Source of the DNA: Tetragenococcus halophilus
GTDB lineage: Bacteria; Bacillota; Bacilli; Lactobacillales; Enterococcaceae
Direction: 5' to 3'
Assembly: GCF_021474685.1 (NCBI RefSeq)
Contig: NZ_JAKEIT010000001.1
Coordinates: 123,915 to 187,914, forward strand
DNA length: 64,000 bases
Program-made: the position numbers and the translations under genes
Part shown: positions 1-7,998 of the stretch, piece after piece
Position numbering within the stretch: the stretch's first letter is position 1
How the letters are laid out: every line of letters starts with the position of its first letter
The notes under the pieces: model-generated
What the model was told of the DNA's origin: nothing
Seen by the model: the letters and a program-made list of their open reading frames with translations, nothing else
Database searches by the model: none

Positions 1-967
1 ATCAATAAAATTAAGATTAAGCAATAAGTAAATAAGCACAAAAACGATAGAAGTTACCCATACGATTGAAACTAATTGTTCTAAAAACAAAAACCAGAAA
101 GGCAGACTTTTCTTTTTAAATACTTTCTTAAAATCACGAATCAATACTTCTTGATTTCCTTGTGCCCAACGGATTCTTTGTTTAAGTAATCCACGCAATG
201 TTTCAGGAACAATCATCCAACAAAGCGCATGAGGTTCATAAGCAATCACATAATTATGTAAATGCATTTTCCATGACAGCGCAATATCTTCTGTTACCAT
301 ATCGATATCCCAATACTGGCAATCTTCTAGCGCTTTTTTGCTAAGTAGAGTAAACACACCGGAAATAGTATTAATATAACCATTCATTGATTGTGCTCGC
401 TTAATGCCTCCAATAATGCTGGCAAATTCTACTGTTTGTATTTTTCCTAATAAACTCTTTTTATTTTGTATTCTTGGGTTCCCTGTAACAGCACCCAGGT
501 TTTCATAAGTATAAAAATTGTCTATCATGTAATATGGCGCCGGATCATCAATGATTGTATCTGCATCTACACACATGACATAGTTATATCTCGCTTTTTT
601 TTGCGGCTAAATTCAAGGCGTTGGCTTTCCCTTGGTTTTGTTTCAAGTCAATAAATTGGAAAGAATATAGCTCTTTAAGTCTTAGTAACACATCAGCTGT
701 ATCATCTTGACTTCCATCATTGATTACAATGAGTTCTTTTTGTGGGTAAGAAAGCTTACTGATACTTGTCACAGTCGCAGTAATTGTTTCTGCTTCATTA
801 AAGCATGAAACGATAAAAGTAATCCCCTCACGCGGCTTTGCATAATCAATGGCTGTTTGCTTGCGTTCAATTAAAAAATAATAAAATGAAGCACCAATCA
901 ACCAAAATACCGACATTACTAAAGGGTAATAAAGTAAAAATGAGGATAAATGATAGATAATTTGCAT
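1..967 (-). CDS. PgaC/IcaA-like family 2 glycosyltransferase, frameshifted, C-terminus cut by window
   Basis: Probable processive membrane glycosyltransferase of the poly-N-acetylglucosamine synthase type, using a UDP-sugar to build an exopolysaccharide at the membrane. The start at 967 has a good AAGGAG site. An N-terminal membrane helix is followed by the GT2 fold (SCFNEAE, VINDGSQDD, QGKANALN). The first frame stops near 584, but reading shifts at a run of eight A (minus strand, about 595-602) and then continues openly to base 1 with the CVDADT metal-binding motif, a TED motif, QRIRWAQG and the beginning of a C-terminal membrane segment. Seven A would give one intact frame. The gene is therefore a phase-variable or slippage-dependent gene, a pseudogene, or a sequencing error. 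Family assignment is good; the exact sugar is inferred. Confidence 0.8.
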
Positions 968-1294
968 GATTTTTCTCCTTAAAATTTTGCTTTAACATTT
1001 ACACATAAAAATTGAATTATTATACGCAGCTTTCTAATAACTAAAAAATAGATAACTCTACTAAAAATATTTATAGTTTTTTAGAAAAGTAGTATTAGAC
1101 TTAAAAAGCCAAACAGCAATGTTAAAAGCACATCTTTTTTGCAATATATTATGCAATATTAATTATTAGGGATTAGTCTATCACTATGAAAGTCAGTTTG
1201 CAATTTTCATGTAACTCATTTTGCATTTTATAACAACGTGCATACATCGAATAAAATACCCCTTAGAATAAAAACGAAAGATAGAGGTGAGAAT
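968..1294. other. AT-rich intergenic region between divergent genes
   Basis: This 327-base stretch separates the glycosyltransferase (minus) from the small DNA-binding protein (plus) and must hold both promoters. I see no convincing -35/-10 pair or structured RNA. The 7-mer GCAATAT occurs twice, 12 bases apart, at 1141 and 1153; it could be a site for the adjacent ribbon-helix-helix protein, but this is speculation. Confidence 0.4.
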
Positions 1295-1498
1295 ATGGCT
1301 AAATTTAAAGTTAGATCAGAAAAAAACGACTCGGTAAATAAAACCATCCGATTTCCTCAAAATTTAAATGAACGCATCAGTCAAATTGCACAAGAAAATG
1401 ATACTACTTTTACAAGTGTTGTACTGCAAGCATGCGAATACGCTTTAGATAATATGGATGATAATAAATTTAAAGACGAAAAGGATTCAAAAGGTTAG
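1295..1498 (+). CDS. Small ribbon-helix-helix (CopG/Arc-like) protein
   Basis: A 67-residue protein starting at ATG 1295 behind an AGAGGTGA ribosome site four bases upstream; the upstream in-frame extension lacks a site and is not used. It has a basic N-terminus, then a short strand (NKTIRFPQNL) and two helices (NERISQIAQEN and FTSVVLQACEYALDNM), the usual ribbon-helix-helix layout of small DNA-binding repressors, followed by an acidic/basic tail. No toxin partner is visible next to it, so an antitoxin role is not supported. The stop codon lies within its own terminator hairpin. Target unknown; it may regulate the divergent polysaccharide gene or itself. Confidence 0.7.
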   Translation: MAKFKVRSEKNDSVNKTIRFPQNLNERISQIAQENDTTFTSVVLQACEYALDNMDDNKFKDEKDSKG

Positions 1499-1520
1499 TA
1501 GCCTTTTGAATCCTTTTTAA
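1479..1520 (+). terminator. Rho-independent terminator of the RHH gene
   Basis: A 14-bp stem (1481-1494 with 1502-1515) with a seven-base loop and a T run. The 5' arm is still coding, so the stop codon sits in the loop. Confidence 0.85.
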
Positions 1521-1794
1521 ATTCTTTTATCATATTTTTTGATAAAAAGAGAAAAAATGTTTGTGATTTTTTCTCTTTTAAATAACGATTCTTTTCGAAA
1601 AAATAACTTCACTTTTTTTCTGGTTCTTTTCATGAATACGGTTACCTATCTTATAAACACTAAAATTTTTAACAAAAAAACATACAATTTTCTTTTTATC
1701 CATCTATATAGAATGCTATTCTTTCTTTAAAATACTGTTTATTCAAATAGTAAATGTCGTTTCTTTCCGAGTGTAGTATAGAAATAGCAGCATC
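1521..1794. other. AT-rich intergenic region, nothing recognised
   Basis: The stretch between the RHH terminator and the 3' end of cysE is strongly AT-rich. It contains an open frame of 63 codons (1539-1730, plus) rich in Phe, Leu and Asn with no ribosome site and no family resemblance, which I read as chance. No clear terminator follows cysE. Confidence 0.4.
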
Positions 1795-2307
1795 TTATTC
1801 ACTATTATGTTCAATAATGCGAGCGGGATTACCTACAGCAGTTGCATAATCAGGGACATCATGTAAGACAACTGCGCCTGCCCCAATTTTACTATTTTTT
1901 CCAATCGTTACAGGGCCTAAAATTTCAGCATTCGAACCAATATAAGCCCCTTGTTTGATATGAGGATGCCTTCTACCAGTGTCTTCAATACGACGTGTTC
2001 CTAAAGTAACCCCATGTAATAGCACCACATCGTCTTCGATAATTACCGTATCCCCAATGACTGTTCCCACTCCATGGTCAATAAAAACACGTTTTCCAAT
2101 CTGTGCGCCAGGTGCAATAGATATTCCTGTACGATGCTCGTTATGACGCCTGATTAAGCTTGCTAACAAAGGATGATGATGTTGGGAAAAGTATTGCGCA
2201 ATACGATGCCAAAAAAGAGCTTGCATCCCAGGATAAGTTAAAATAACTTCAGCCACACTATGAGCCGCAGGGTCTTGTTTTAAAATAGAACGAGCTGTTT
2301 CAAACAT
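1795..2307 (-). CDS. cysE: Serine O-acetyltransferase
   Basis: Transfers acetyl from acetyl-CoA to L-serine, giving O-acetylserine, the acceptor used by the adjacent PLP enzyme and by CysK. The 170-residue protein is the short form: an N-terminal helical segment (DPAAHSVAEVILTYPG) followed by left-handed beta-helix hexapeptide repeats (IGKRVFIDHGVGTVIG, LHGVTLGTRR) and a closing GNPARII motif. It is the last gene of the mccA-mccB-cysE operon, starting two bases after the preceding stop codon, so translational coupling is likely. The ribosome site AAGGAAA lies inside the end of the upstream gene. Confidence 0.95.
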   Translation of the reverse strand: MFETARSILKQDPAAHSVAEVILTYPGMQALFWHRIAQYFSQHHHPLLASLIRRHNEHRTGISIAPGAQIGKRVFIDHGVGTVIGDTVIIEDDVVLLHGVTLGTRRIEDTGRRHPHIKQGAYIGSNAEILGPVTIGKNSKIGAGAVVLHDVPDYATAVGNPARIIEHNSE

Positions 2308-2309
2308 AA

Positions 2310-3455
2310 CTATTTTCCTTTCAAATGGTTAAAACTTTGTTCAAGATCAGCTAAAAGATCTTTTTGATCTTCTACGCCAACAGATAGGCGAATTAGCTCA
2401 TCCTTTATCCCATTTGCTATACGAGTTTCGCGTGGAATTGAACCATGGGTCATCAAAGCAGGAATTTCGATCAGACTTTCCACTGCACCAAGACTTTCTG
2501 CTAAGGTAATTATTTGCAGCTTTTCAACAAATTCTTCAGGGTCCAAACCTTCTCGTAATTCAAATGAGATCATTGCGCCAAAACCATTCATTTGTTTTTT
2601 AGCGATATTAAAGTCCTCATTTTCAGGATCTCCTGGATAATAAATTTTTTCTACCATTTCTTGCTTACTTAGATAGTTAAACACAGCCTCAGCATTTTGT
2701 AGGTGAGCTCTCATTCGTAATCCCAATGTTTTCATCCCTCTTTGTAAGAGCCAGCTATCATGCGGGGATAAAATAGCACCAATTGCATTTTGTAAAAAAC
2801 GAAGCTCTTCTGCTAATTGTGAGTCTTTTGTAACAACCAGACCCGCAATCACATCACTATGTCCACCTAAGTATTTAGAAGCGCTGTGAATAACAATATC
2901 TACATCAAATTCAATTGGACGCTGAATATAAGGAGAACTAAAAGTATTATCGATAATACTTAATAGATTATTTTCATGCGCAATTTCTGTGACAGCTTTT
3001 ATATCAGTCACGCGAAGTAGCGGATTGGTAGGAGTTTCAAGATAAATTGCTTTTGTTTTAGGGGTAATAGCTTGTTTAACCGCAGTTAAATCACGGGTAT
3101 CAACAACTGTAAAGGTTAGTCCAAGACGTTTTAATACTGAGTCAATCAAACGAAAAGTCCCACCGTAAACATCATTACCGATGACAAAATGATCCCCTGC
3201 AGAAAATAAAGAAAAAATCGTATTGATTGCTGCTGAACCAGAAGCAAAAGCAAGACCCGCAGCTCCTCCTTCAAGATCAGCGATCAACCCTTCAACTGCT
3301 TCACGTGTCGGATTTGCCGAACGTGAGTAATCATATTTACTTTGCCCGATCTTTTTTTGTTGAAAGGTCGTTGCCATATGAATAGGAACCGACATCCCTC
3401 CTGTTGTTTCGTCCATTGAAGTACCGCCGTGTATTAATTTTGTATTGAATTCCAT
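2310..3455 (-). CDS. mccB: Cystathionine gamma-lyase / gamma-synthase family PLP enzyme
   Basis: A 381-residue Cys/Met-metabolism PLP enzyme. In this context it most likely splits cystathionine to cysteine, 2-oxobutyrate and ammonia (reverse transsulfuration), although the family also includes cystathionine gamma-synthases. Visible marks are the SRSANPTRE phosphate-binding region, YLETPTNP, the SIIDNTF aspartate motif that contacts the pyridine ring, and SASKYLGGHSD with the Schiff-base lysine near residue 194. Start at 3455 follows AAAGGAGAG. It lies between the mccA-like gene and cysE, an arrangement known from lactobacilli as a cbs/ctl/cysE cluster. Lyase versus synthase cannot be settled from sequence alone. 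Confidence 0.9.
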   Translation of the reverse strand: MEFNTKLIHGGTSMDETTGGMSVPIHMATTFQQKKIGQSKYDYSRSANPTREAVEGLIADLEGGAAGLAFASGSAAINTIFSLFSAGDHFVIGNDVYGGTFRLIDSVLKRLGLTFTVVDTRDLTAVKQAITPKTKAIYLETPTNPLLRVTDIKAVTEIAHENNLLSIIDNTFSSPYIQRPIEFDVDIVIHSASKYLGGHSDVIAGLVVTKDSQLAEELRFLQNAIGAILSPHDSWLLQRGMKTLGLRMRAHLQNAEAVFNYLSKQEMVEKIYYPGDPENEDFNIAKKQMNGFGAMISFELREGLDPEEFVEKLQIITLAESLGAVESLIEIPALMTHGSIPRETRIANGIKDELIRLSVGVEDQKDLLADLEQSFNHLKGK

Positions 3456-3471
3456 TATGAACTCTCCTTTC

Positions 3472-4380
3472 TTATTGATATATATTTTGACTTAAATAAC
3501 GTTCACTACTATCTGGAAAAATAGTTACAATATTACTATTTGGAGGAAGTTTTGCTGCAACTTGCAAACTGGCAGCTAATGCAGCCCCACTTGAACTACC
3601 AATAAACAATCCTTGCTCTTTTGCTGCTTGATTAACATAAGAAAAAGCTTCTTCATCAGAAATCGTTAATACTTCGTCGATATTTACATCTTTAAAAAAA
3701 GGAGGAACAAATTCAACACCGATTCCTTCTGTTTTATGCGGATGTGACGGACCTCCATTTAAAATAGAGCCTTCTGGTTCAGCAACTATCACTTTAACAT
3801 CAGGATATTTTTCTTTCATGTATTTAGCTGTCCCAGCAAAAGAACCTCCGCTTCCTGCGCCTGCCACAAAAGCGGCGACAGGCTTTTGTAAGTCTTTAGT
3901 AATTTCTGGCGCTAGTGTATGATAATAAGTTTCCGGATTCTCTTTATTTTCAAATTGCATTGGTACAAACGTATTCGTTAATGATTTTTCTAATTCCCGG
4001 GCTTTTTTTATAGCACCCTTAATTCCTTCATCACTTGGCGTATGAACAATTTTAGCACCCAAAGCTTTCATTAATTCTTGTTTTTCAAAGCTAAAGTTTT
4101 CAGGCACTATCAAAATAACTGGCAGTTGGTATGCTTGTGCGACTAAAGCAAAACCAATACCGGTATTACCCGCAGTAGGTTCGATAATTGTCGTTTGCTG
4201 ATTGATCTTTCCTTCTTTCATCGCCTTTTGAAATAAGTATTTTCCTAATCGATCTTTAATACTGCCTCCTGGGTTATACATTTCCAGTTTTGCGTATATA
4301 TGACTTTGCTTGGGTATTTCCATTTGTAAATCAATCAGAGGCGTATCCCCAATCAGTTGTGTTACTTGTTTGACTAACAA
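3472..4380 (-). CDS. mccA: MccA-like cystathionine beta-synthase / cysteine synthase
   Basis: A 302-residue fold-II PLP enzyme. It carries NPGGSIKDR with the PLP lysine near residue 42, the substrate-binding TAGNTG loop and a glycine-rich phosphate loop (GAGSGGS). The stretch [11 protein letters not shown] and the strong divergence from the cysK copy at 6301 suggest the MccA (O-acetylserine-dependent cystathionine beta-synthase) branch, making cystathionine from homocysteine for the next gene. The start is TTG at 4380 with an AAAGGTGG site nine bases upstream; there is no better in-frame ATG. It is the first gene of the operon, preceded by a leader with a Cys-codon ORF and a terminator, so it is probably induced when cysteine is short. 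Confidence 0.85.
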   Translation of the reverse strand: MLVKQVTQLIGDTPLIDLQMEIPKQSHIYAKLEMYNPGGSIKDRLGKYLFQKAMKEGKINQQTTIIEPTAGNTGIGFALVAQAYQLPVILIVPENFSFEKQELMKALGAKIVHTPSDEGIKGAIKKARELEKSLTNTFVPMQFENKENPETYYHTLAPEITKDLQKPVAAFVAGAGSGGSFAGTAKYMKEKYPDVKVIVAEPEGSILNGGPSHPHKTEGIGVEFVPPFFKDVNIDEVLTISDEEAFSYVNQAAKEQGLFIGSSSGAALAASLQVAAKLPPNSNIVTIFPDSSERYLSQNIYQ

Positions 4381-4406
4381 TTATTATTACCACCTTTCTT
4401 TTTATA

Positions 4407-4446
4407 CGAAAAAAGGGCGCGAAAATCAATTAAGATTTCCGCGCCC
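4407..4446 (-). terminator. Leader terminator (attenuator) upstream of mccA
   Basis: The hairpin arms are 4441-4446 plus flanking bases and 4415-4421 (GGGCGCG / CGCGCCC), extended by an AT stem and followed on the minus strand by six T. It ends about 27 bases before the TTG start of mccA, so it would stop transcription before the operon unless an alternative leader fold prevents it. Confidence 0.85.
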
Positions 4447-4493
4447 TGGGTCCTTCAAAGCCAGTATGTCGTTTGAACTTTTAAAGTAACTGA

Positions 4494-4583
4494 TCAAAGT
4501 TCACGCAAAGCCAGCCAGACATCGCCAAAACGCGACGTCTGACAACAACTATATGAAAAAGCGTTAAACTTTGCGTAACTCAT
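4494..4583 (-). CDS. Putative leader peptide with tandem Cys codons
   Basis: A 29-codon ORF starts at ATG 4583 behind a very strong CGGAGGGG ribosome site and stops at TGA 4496-4494. Codons 13 and 14 are both TGT (Cys-Cys). The next codon opens a perfect 10-bp stem (with one G-U pair) formed by CAGACGTCGC and GCGATGTCTG around a six-base loop. The start region also pairs with the end of the ORF (ACGCAAAG with CTTTGCGT). The ORF lies between the operon promoter and a terminator ahead of cysteine genes. This is the classic layout of amino-acid attenuation, here with cysteine as the sensed residue. The role is inferred, but the elements are directly visible. Confidence 0.75.
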   Translation of the reverse strand: MSYAKFNAFSYSCCQTSRFGDVWLALREL

Positions 4584-4614
4584 ATTGGCCCCTCCGTGCT
4601 AAATTATTAGCTTA

Positions 4615-4643
4615 AATATAACGAGTTTTTTTCCATTTGTCAA
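4615..4643 (-). promoter_or_regulatory. Sigma-A promoter of the mccA-mccB-cysE operon
   Basis: A -35 TTGACA at 4643-4638 and -10 TATATT at 4620-4615 are separated by 17 bases. The implied leader is about 225 bases long, which leaves room for the leader ORF and attenuator. The -35 box sits only a few bases past the stop of the DJ-1 gene. Confidence 0.85.
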
Positions 4644-4646
4644 TCA

Positions 4647-5207
4647 TTATTTATCCAAAATGGAATTAACTAATTTATTATATTGCATCGCTTCTTTAAT
4701 TTCATCACTATTGCCGCCTAATATATCTACCAGTTGATAGCTAAAAGCTAGCGCAGTTGCGGGACCGCGGCTTGTCGTCACTTGCCCATCTTTTACAACG
4801 ATCATTTCTGAACGTTTGCCTGATTGAATATCATCAGCAAAATCAGGAAATGAGGTATAATTTTTATCTTTTAGTATGGCAGCTTCTTCTAAAGCAATTG
4901 GCGCTGCACAGATTGCAGCAATTTGTTTCCCATTACTATAAGCTTTTTGCAAACTTTCAATAACCGTAGTGTTTTCTTTTAAGTTTTTAGCACCTGGCAT
5001 TCCGCCTGGTAAAACAATCATATCGTAGTCTTGTAAGCTTTCGTCTAATACTTGATCAGCTTTTACCGTAATATTGTGATTACCCGTCACTTCTTGAGCC
5101 AAGCCAATCATTGTCACATCTGCTTGAGCTCTACGCAAAACATCCACGATCGTTAGTCCTTCAATTTCTTCAAAACCTGGCGCAAAAACTACAGCTACTT
5201 TATTCAT
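4647..5207 (-). CDS. DJ-1/PfpI family protein
   Basis: A 186-residue DJ-1/ThiJ/PfpI protein, a family of cytosolic stress, deglycase-like or chaperone proteins. It has the acidic residue of the first strand loop (PGFEEIEG), a glycine-rich turn (VLPGGMPGA) and the nucleophile-elbow cysteine in AAICAAP, close to residue 106. The length is normal for the YajL/DJ-1 group. It starts at 5207 behind AAGGAGG and follows aldB by 23 bases, so it is probably co-transcribed with it. Biochemical role in this organism is not determinable from sequence. Confidence 0.9.
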   Translation of the reverse strand: MNKVAVVFAPGFEEIEGLTIVDVLRRAQADVTMIGLAQEVTGNHNITVKADQVLDESLQDYDMIVLPGGMPGAKNLKENTTVIESLQKAYSNGKQIAAICAAPIALEEAAILKDKNYTSFPDFADDIQSGKRSEMIVVKDGQVTTSRGPATALAFSYQLVDILGGNSDEIKEAMQYNKLVNSILDK

Positions 5208-5230
5208 AATCTGATTCCTCCTTATTTTGT

Positions 5231-5938
5231 TTATTCAGCTTCAGCGATATCTTCCAATACGCTACTATAATCAAAATCTGTCTTCATAAATGTTGGATCG
5301 TCAGTAGGAAATTTTTGTTCTACTGTATCGATGGTTTGCCATTTAATTACCGGTTCATTGATTTCAAAAGCTAACACATGGCCACCAAAATGATGATCAT
5401 CACTAATAAAATGTAGATGAAAACCTGAAGCCGAGATCGTTCCAAAAAGCTCTGGAGTATAAATACCCACTAGTGTTCCGGTGATATCTTCGGCTGTAAA
5501 TTCTGCTTGATCTCTAGCAACATCCACTAGATCAGGATATGGTTTTTCTTGTTTTTGCACTGAACGGCATTTTATTTTACTAAATCTACCATGTAATTTT
5601 ACTGCTTGAAAAACATTTTTACTTGAAAATTGTTCCACCATTTTTTCTTCTAAAGTCTCTTTATTTATTTTTTCATTTAAAGTTGTTTTATTTTCCGGAA
5701 TAAAATCGATTACTGCAGCATAAGGGGTTGTATCTTCCAAGCGAACTTCATGAATTTGTCCAGTTACATCAAAGCGGTAACCATGATGGTCCAAGATAAC
5801 TAATTCCCCATCTAGGCGGTCTACAGTCCCTATACCGATACCTCCATTTTTTAATACTTCGTCAAACGTAAAAGTACCGTCAAATCCGCCCTTCATCAAA
5901 GTACCTAAGGTATTATAATGAAACAATCGTCCAGACAT
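5231..5938 (-). CDS. aldB: Alpha-acetolactate decarboxylase
   Basis: Converts (S)-2-acetolactate to acetoin and CO2 in the cytosol, a pyruvate overflow route that also drains acetolactate from branched-chain amino-acid synthesis. The 235-residue protein shows the family N-terminus (TLGTLMKGGFDG), GIGTVDRLDGELVILD, and the zinc-binding HLHFISDDHHFGGHVL segment with three ligand-type histidines. I choose ATG 5938 because the AAAGG ribosome site directly abuts the upstream GTG at 5947. No acetolactate synthase gene is present in the window. A 42-bp repeat array lies just upstream. Confidence 0.93.
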   Translation of the reverse strand: MSGRLFHYNTLGTLMKGGFDGTFTFDEVLKNGGIGIGTVDRLDGELVILDHHGYRFDVTGQIHEVRLEDTTPYAAVIDFIPENKTTLNEKINKETLEEKMVEQFSSKNVFQAVKLHGRFSKIKCRSVQKQEKPYPDLVDVARDQAEFTAEDITGTLVGIYTPELFGTISASGFHLHFISDDHHFGGHVLAFEINEPVIKWQTIDTVEQKFPTDDPTFMKTDFDYSSVLEDIAEAE

Positions 5939-6045
5939 CAAACTCACCTTTCCTTTACGTATATCATATCAAAATTTGTTCATTCGTTAAAATATAAGGG
6001 TTATAAGCAAAAACTTCCAAATGAAATTTTAAAGCTCTATTTTAT

Positions 6046-6235
6046 GTTTATTCGACCGCTGAATAAACAGTGTTTCGTCTTTTCTTTGTTCATTCAACTG
6101 CTGAACAAACAATATTCAGCCTTTCTTTTGTTCATTCAGCCACTGAATGAACAACGTTTCGTCTTTTCTTTGTTCATTCGACTGCTGAACAAACAACGTT
6201 CCGCTCTTTTTTTGTTCATTCAAGCTCCAAATCCT
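6046..6235. repeat. Intergenic 42-bp tandem repeat array (array 1)
   Basis: The core GTTTATTC/GTTCATTC recurs at 6046, 6088, 6130, 6172 and 6214, exactly 42 bases apart each time; a related core stands at 5978. Each unit carries an imperfect palindrome (TTCATTC, about 8 bases, GAATGAA type) followed by a T-rich tail, and the last unit is partial. Because 42 is a multiple of three, one frame stays open and gives 14-residue repeats, but there is no ribosome site and the units diverge without codon-like constraint. It lies upstream of aldB and downstream of the cysK terminator. Confidence 0.9.
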
Positions 6236-6263
6236 TAAATTAGCAACAACTCCTGTTTTTGCT

Positions 6264-6292
6264 TAAAAAAAGGCTGTAGCAGGGCTACAACC
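6264..6292 (-). terminator. Terminator of cysK
   Basis: A nine-pair stem (GGTTGTAGC / GCTACAGCC, with one G-U pair) with a three-base loop is followed on the minus strand by seven T, directly after the cysK stop. Confidence 0.85.
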
Positions 6293-6300
6293 TCAATAGT

Positions 6301-7227
6301 TTACTCATCGAATTTAAAAAGATCGGTAGACAGGTAACGTTCTCCATTATCTGGGACTACAGTAACGACGGTGTTTCCTTTTCCTAATTTTTTAGCAATT
6401 TCAACTGCACCAAAAATATTTGCTCCGCCTGAAATCCCTGGCAAGAACCCTTCCTTATTACTTACTTTATGCGCCATATCGATTGCTTGCTCACTTGATA
6501 CTGTCACTATATCTTGATAAACTGAGCGATCCAAAGTCTCAGGAATAAGTCCTGCCGATATGCCTTGAATCTTATGTTTTCCTTTGATTCCTTCTTTAAT
6601 TAACGCCGCTTCAGCAGCCTCTAAACCATAGATTTGAACATCTTCGTTTATTTTTTTCAGTGCATGTCCAACACCTGTGACAGTTCCTCCTGTGCCTATA
6701 CCCGCAATAAACGCATCAGGTGATTTACCTTCAAAATCTTTGATAATTTCTTGTCCAGTTGTTTTTTCATGTATTTCAGGGTTTGCTGGATTCTCAAACT
6801 GCATAGGTAAGAAATAGCCATTTTCATCGGCCAGTTCATGCGCTTTTTGGATAGCTCCGTTCATTCCATCTGCACCTGGCGTCAAAACTAATTCAGCGCC
6901 ATAACCTTTCATCAGAGAGCGTCTTTCCACGCTCATTGTTTCTGGCATCGTAATGATTAAACGATAGCCTTTAGCTGCAGCAACTAAAGCTAAACCAATT
7001 CCTGTATTACCTGAAGTTGGTTCAACGATCGTCCCTCCAGCTGGAAGACGTCCATCCTTTTCCGCTGCTTCAACCATCGCAAGCGCGATACGATCTTTAA
7101 CTGAACCTCCAGGATTGTAAAATTCTAATTTTGCATAAACTTCTGCAGCGCCTTCTGGTACAACTTGATTTAATTTAACCATAGGCGTATTTCCGATTAA
7201 TTCTACAATATTTCCTGTTTTACTCAT
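6301..7227 (-). CDS. cysK: Cysteine synthase A (O-acetylserine sulfhydrylase)
   Basis: Makes cysteine from O-acetylserine and sulfide. The 308-residue protein has the PLP lysine in NPGGSVKDR near residue 44, the TSGNTG substrate loop, the [10 protein letters not shown] phosphate loop and the C-terminal [11 protein letters not shown] region; 308 residues is the common length for Firmicute CysK. I place the start at ATG 7227 because GGAAGAG, the ribosome site, lies inside the six-codon upstream extension. It is a single-gene unit with its own terminator and is clearly distinct from the MccA-like paralogue at 3472, which implies separate sulfide and transsulfuration routes. Confidence 0.95.
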   Translation of the reverse strand: MSKTGNIVELIGNTPMVKLNQVVPEGAAEVYAKLEFYNPGGSVKDRIALAMVEAAEKDGRLPAGGTIVEPTSGNTGIGLALVAAAKGYRLIITMPETMSVERRSLMKGYGAELVLTPGADGMNGAIQKAHELADENGYFLPMQFENPANPEIHEKTTGQEIIKDFEGKSPDAFIAGIGTGGTVTGVGHALKKINEDVQIYGLEAAEAALIKEGIKGKHKIQGISAGLIPETLDRSVYQDIVTVSSEQAIDMAHKVSNKEGFLPGISGGANIFGAVEIAKKLGKGNTVVTVVPDNGERYLSTDLFKFDE

Positions 7228-7412
7228 GAAATCTCTTCCTTTCATTTCATTGTCAATTTCTAAAAAAACAGCAACACATTCATTAATTTAATTCTAACAA
7301 ATGGTAAGTTTATAAACAAACATAAGGGCGTCTTATCTAATTAGTTTAGAGAAGCTATTACTATGATTTACCACCCTAATTTTGCTAAAATAATAAGAAC
7401 AGGAGGGATCAT

Positions 7413-7964
7413 ATGAATGACAAACTCACTAAAATAAGCAAACAACTGGCTCTTGTTTTACGTCATCACCCTGAAAAAATTAACATTACATTAGATGAAT
7501 ATGGACGAGTAGAAATTAGCAAATTAATAAACAAGTTTAATGCACACTATAGCCGAAAAATCGACCAACAAAAAATCGAAGAAATTATCAATAATAGCCC
7601 CAGACAAAGATACGTCATTGAAGGAACAAAAATCAGAGCGCTATATGGACATAGTGTTTCTGTCTTTCCACTACAAGAAGCTGTAACACCTCCCGAAATT
7701 TTATATCATGGCACTAGCCAAGCCGCGGCTAAAATTATCCAAACTGAAGGATTAAATAAGATGGGAAGAGAATTTGTTCATTTATCAGAAGAGCTAGAAA
7801 CCGCTATAAAAATTGGCAGTCGACATGACAATTCGCCTACAATTTTCCAGGTGTATGCAAAAAAAGCAGCCACTGATGGTTATGCTTTTTATTCTACAAA
7901 AAGTGGCATTTGGCTAGTAGAAAACTTACCAGCGATTTATCTAAAAAATAAAAGACAAGTATAG
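7413..7964 (+). CDS. kptA: RNA 2'-phosphotransferase Tpt1/KptA family
   Basis: The family removes an internal 2'-phosphate from RNA by transfer to NAD+, giving ADP-ribose 1'',2''-cyclic phosphate. The 183-residue protein has the full two-lobe layout: N-terminal winged-helix lobe with the conserved LRHHPE motif (residues 16-21), RYVIEG and RALYGHS in the middle, then the ADP-ribosyltransferase lobe with ILYHGTS, FVHLSE and a final GIWLVENLP. Basic residues corresponding to the catalytic Arg-His-Arg set appear intact. It starts at 7413 behind AGGAGGG and is a lone gene with its own terminator. In eukaryotes this acts after tRNA splicing; the bacterial substrate is unclear. Confidence 0.93.
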   Translation: MNDKLTKISKQLALVLRHHPEKINITLDEYGRVEISKLINKFNAHYSRKIDQQKIEEIINNSPRQRYVIEGTKIRALYGHSVSVFPLQEAVTPPEILYHGTSQAAAKIIQTEGLNKMGREFVHLSEELETAIKIGSRHDNSPTIFQVYAKKAATDGYAFYSTKSGIWLVENLPAIYLKNKRQV

Positions 7965-7995
7965 AAAGTTTTGTCGTCTATACTTGTCTTTTATT
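7947..7995. terminator. Bidirectional terminator between kptA and the Ser/Thr-rich gene
   Basis: An 18-bp perfect stem (7947-7964 with 7978-7995) with a 13-base loop and A/T tails on both sides. The 5' arm includes the kptA stop codon. Confidence 0.85.
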
Positions 7996-7998
7996 GGA

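Noticed and set aside
595..602. Programmed -1 ribosomal frameshift in the glycosyltransferase gene
   Set aside because: The downstream frame requires +1 (or -2), not -1, so ordinary -1 slippage on the A tract would not restore the product.
1295..1498. Antitoxin of a toxin-antitoxin pair
   Set aside because: The gene is followed at once by its own terminator and no toxin-like ORF adjoins it.
1539..1730. 63-codon ORF after the RHH gene
   Set aside because: No ribosome site, composition typical of chance AT-rich frames, and it follows a strong terminator.
4381..4620. T-box riboswitch upstream of mccA
   Set aside because: The conserved AGGGTGG-ACCGCG sequence and Stem I features are absent; a short ORF with Cys codons and a terminator explain the leader better.
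6046..6235. CRISPR array
   Set aside because: Units are contiguous 42-bp repeats with no unique spacers of constant length, and there are no cas genes nearby.
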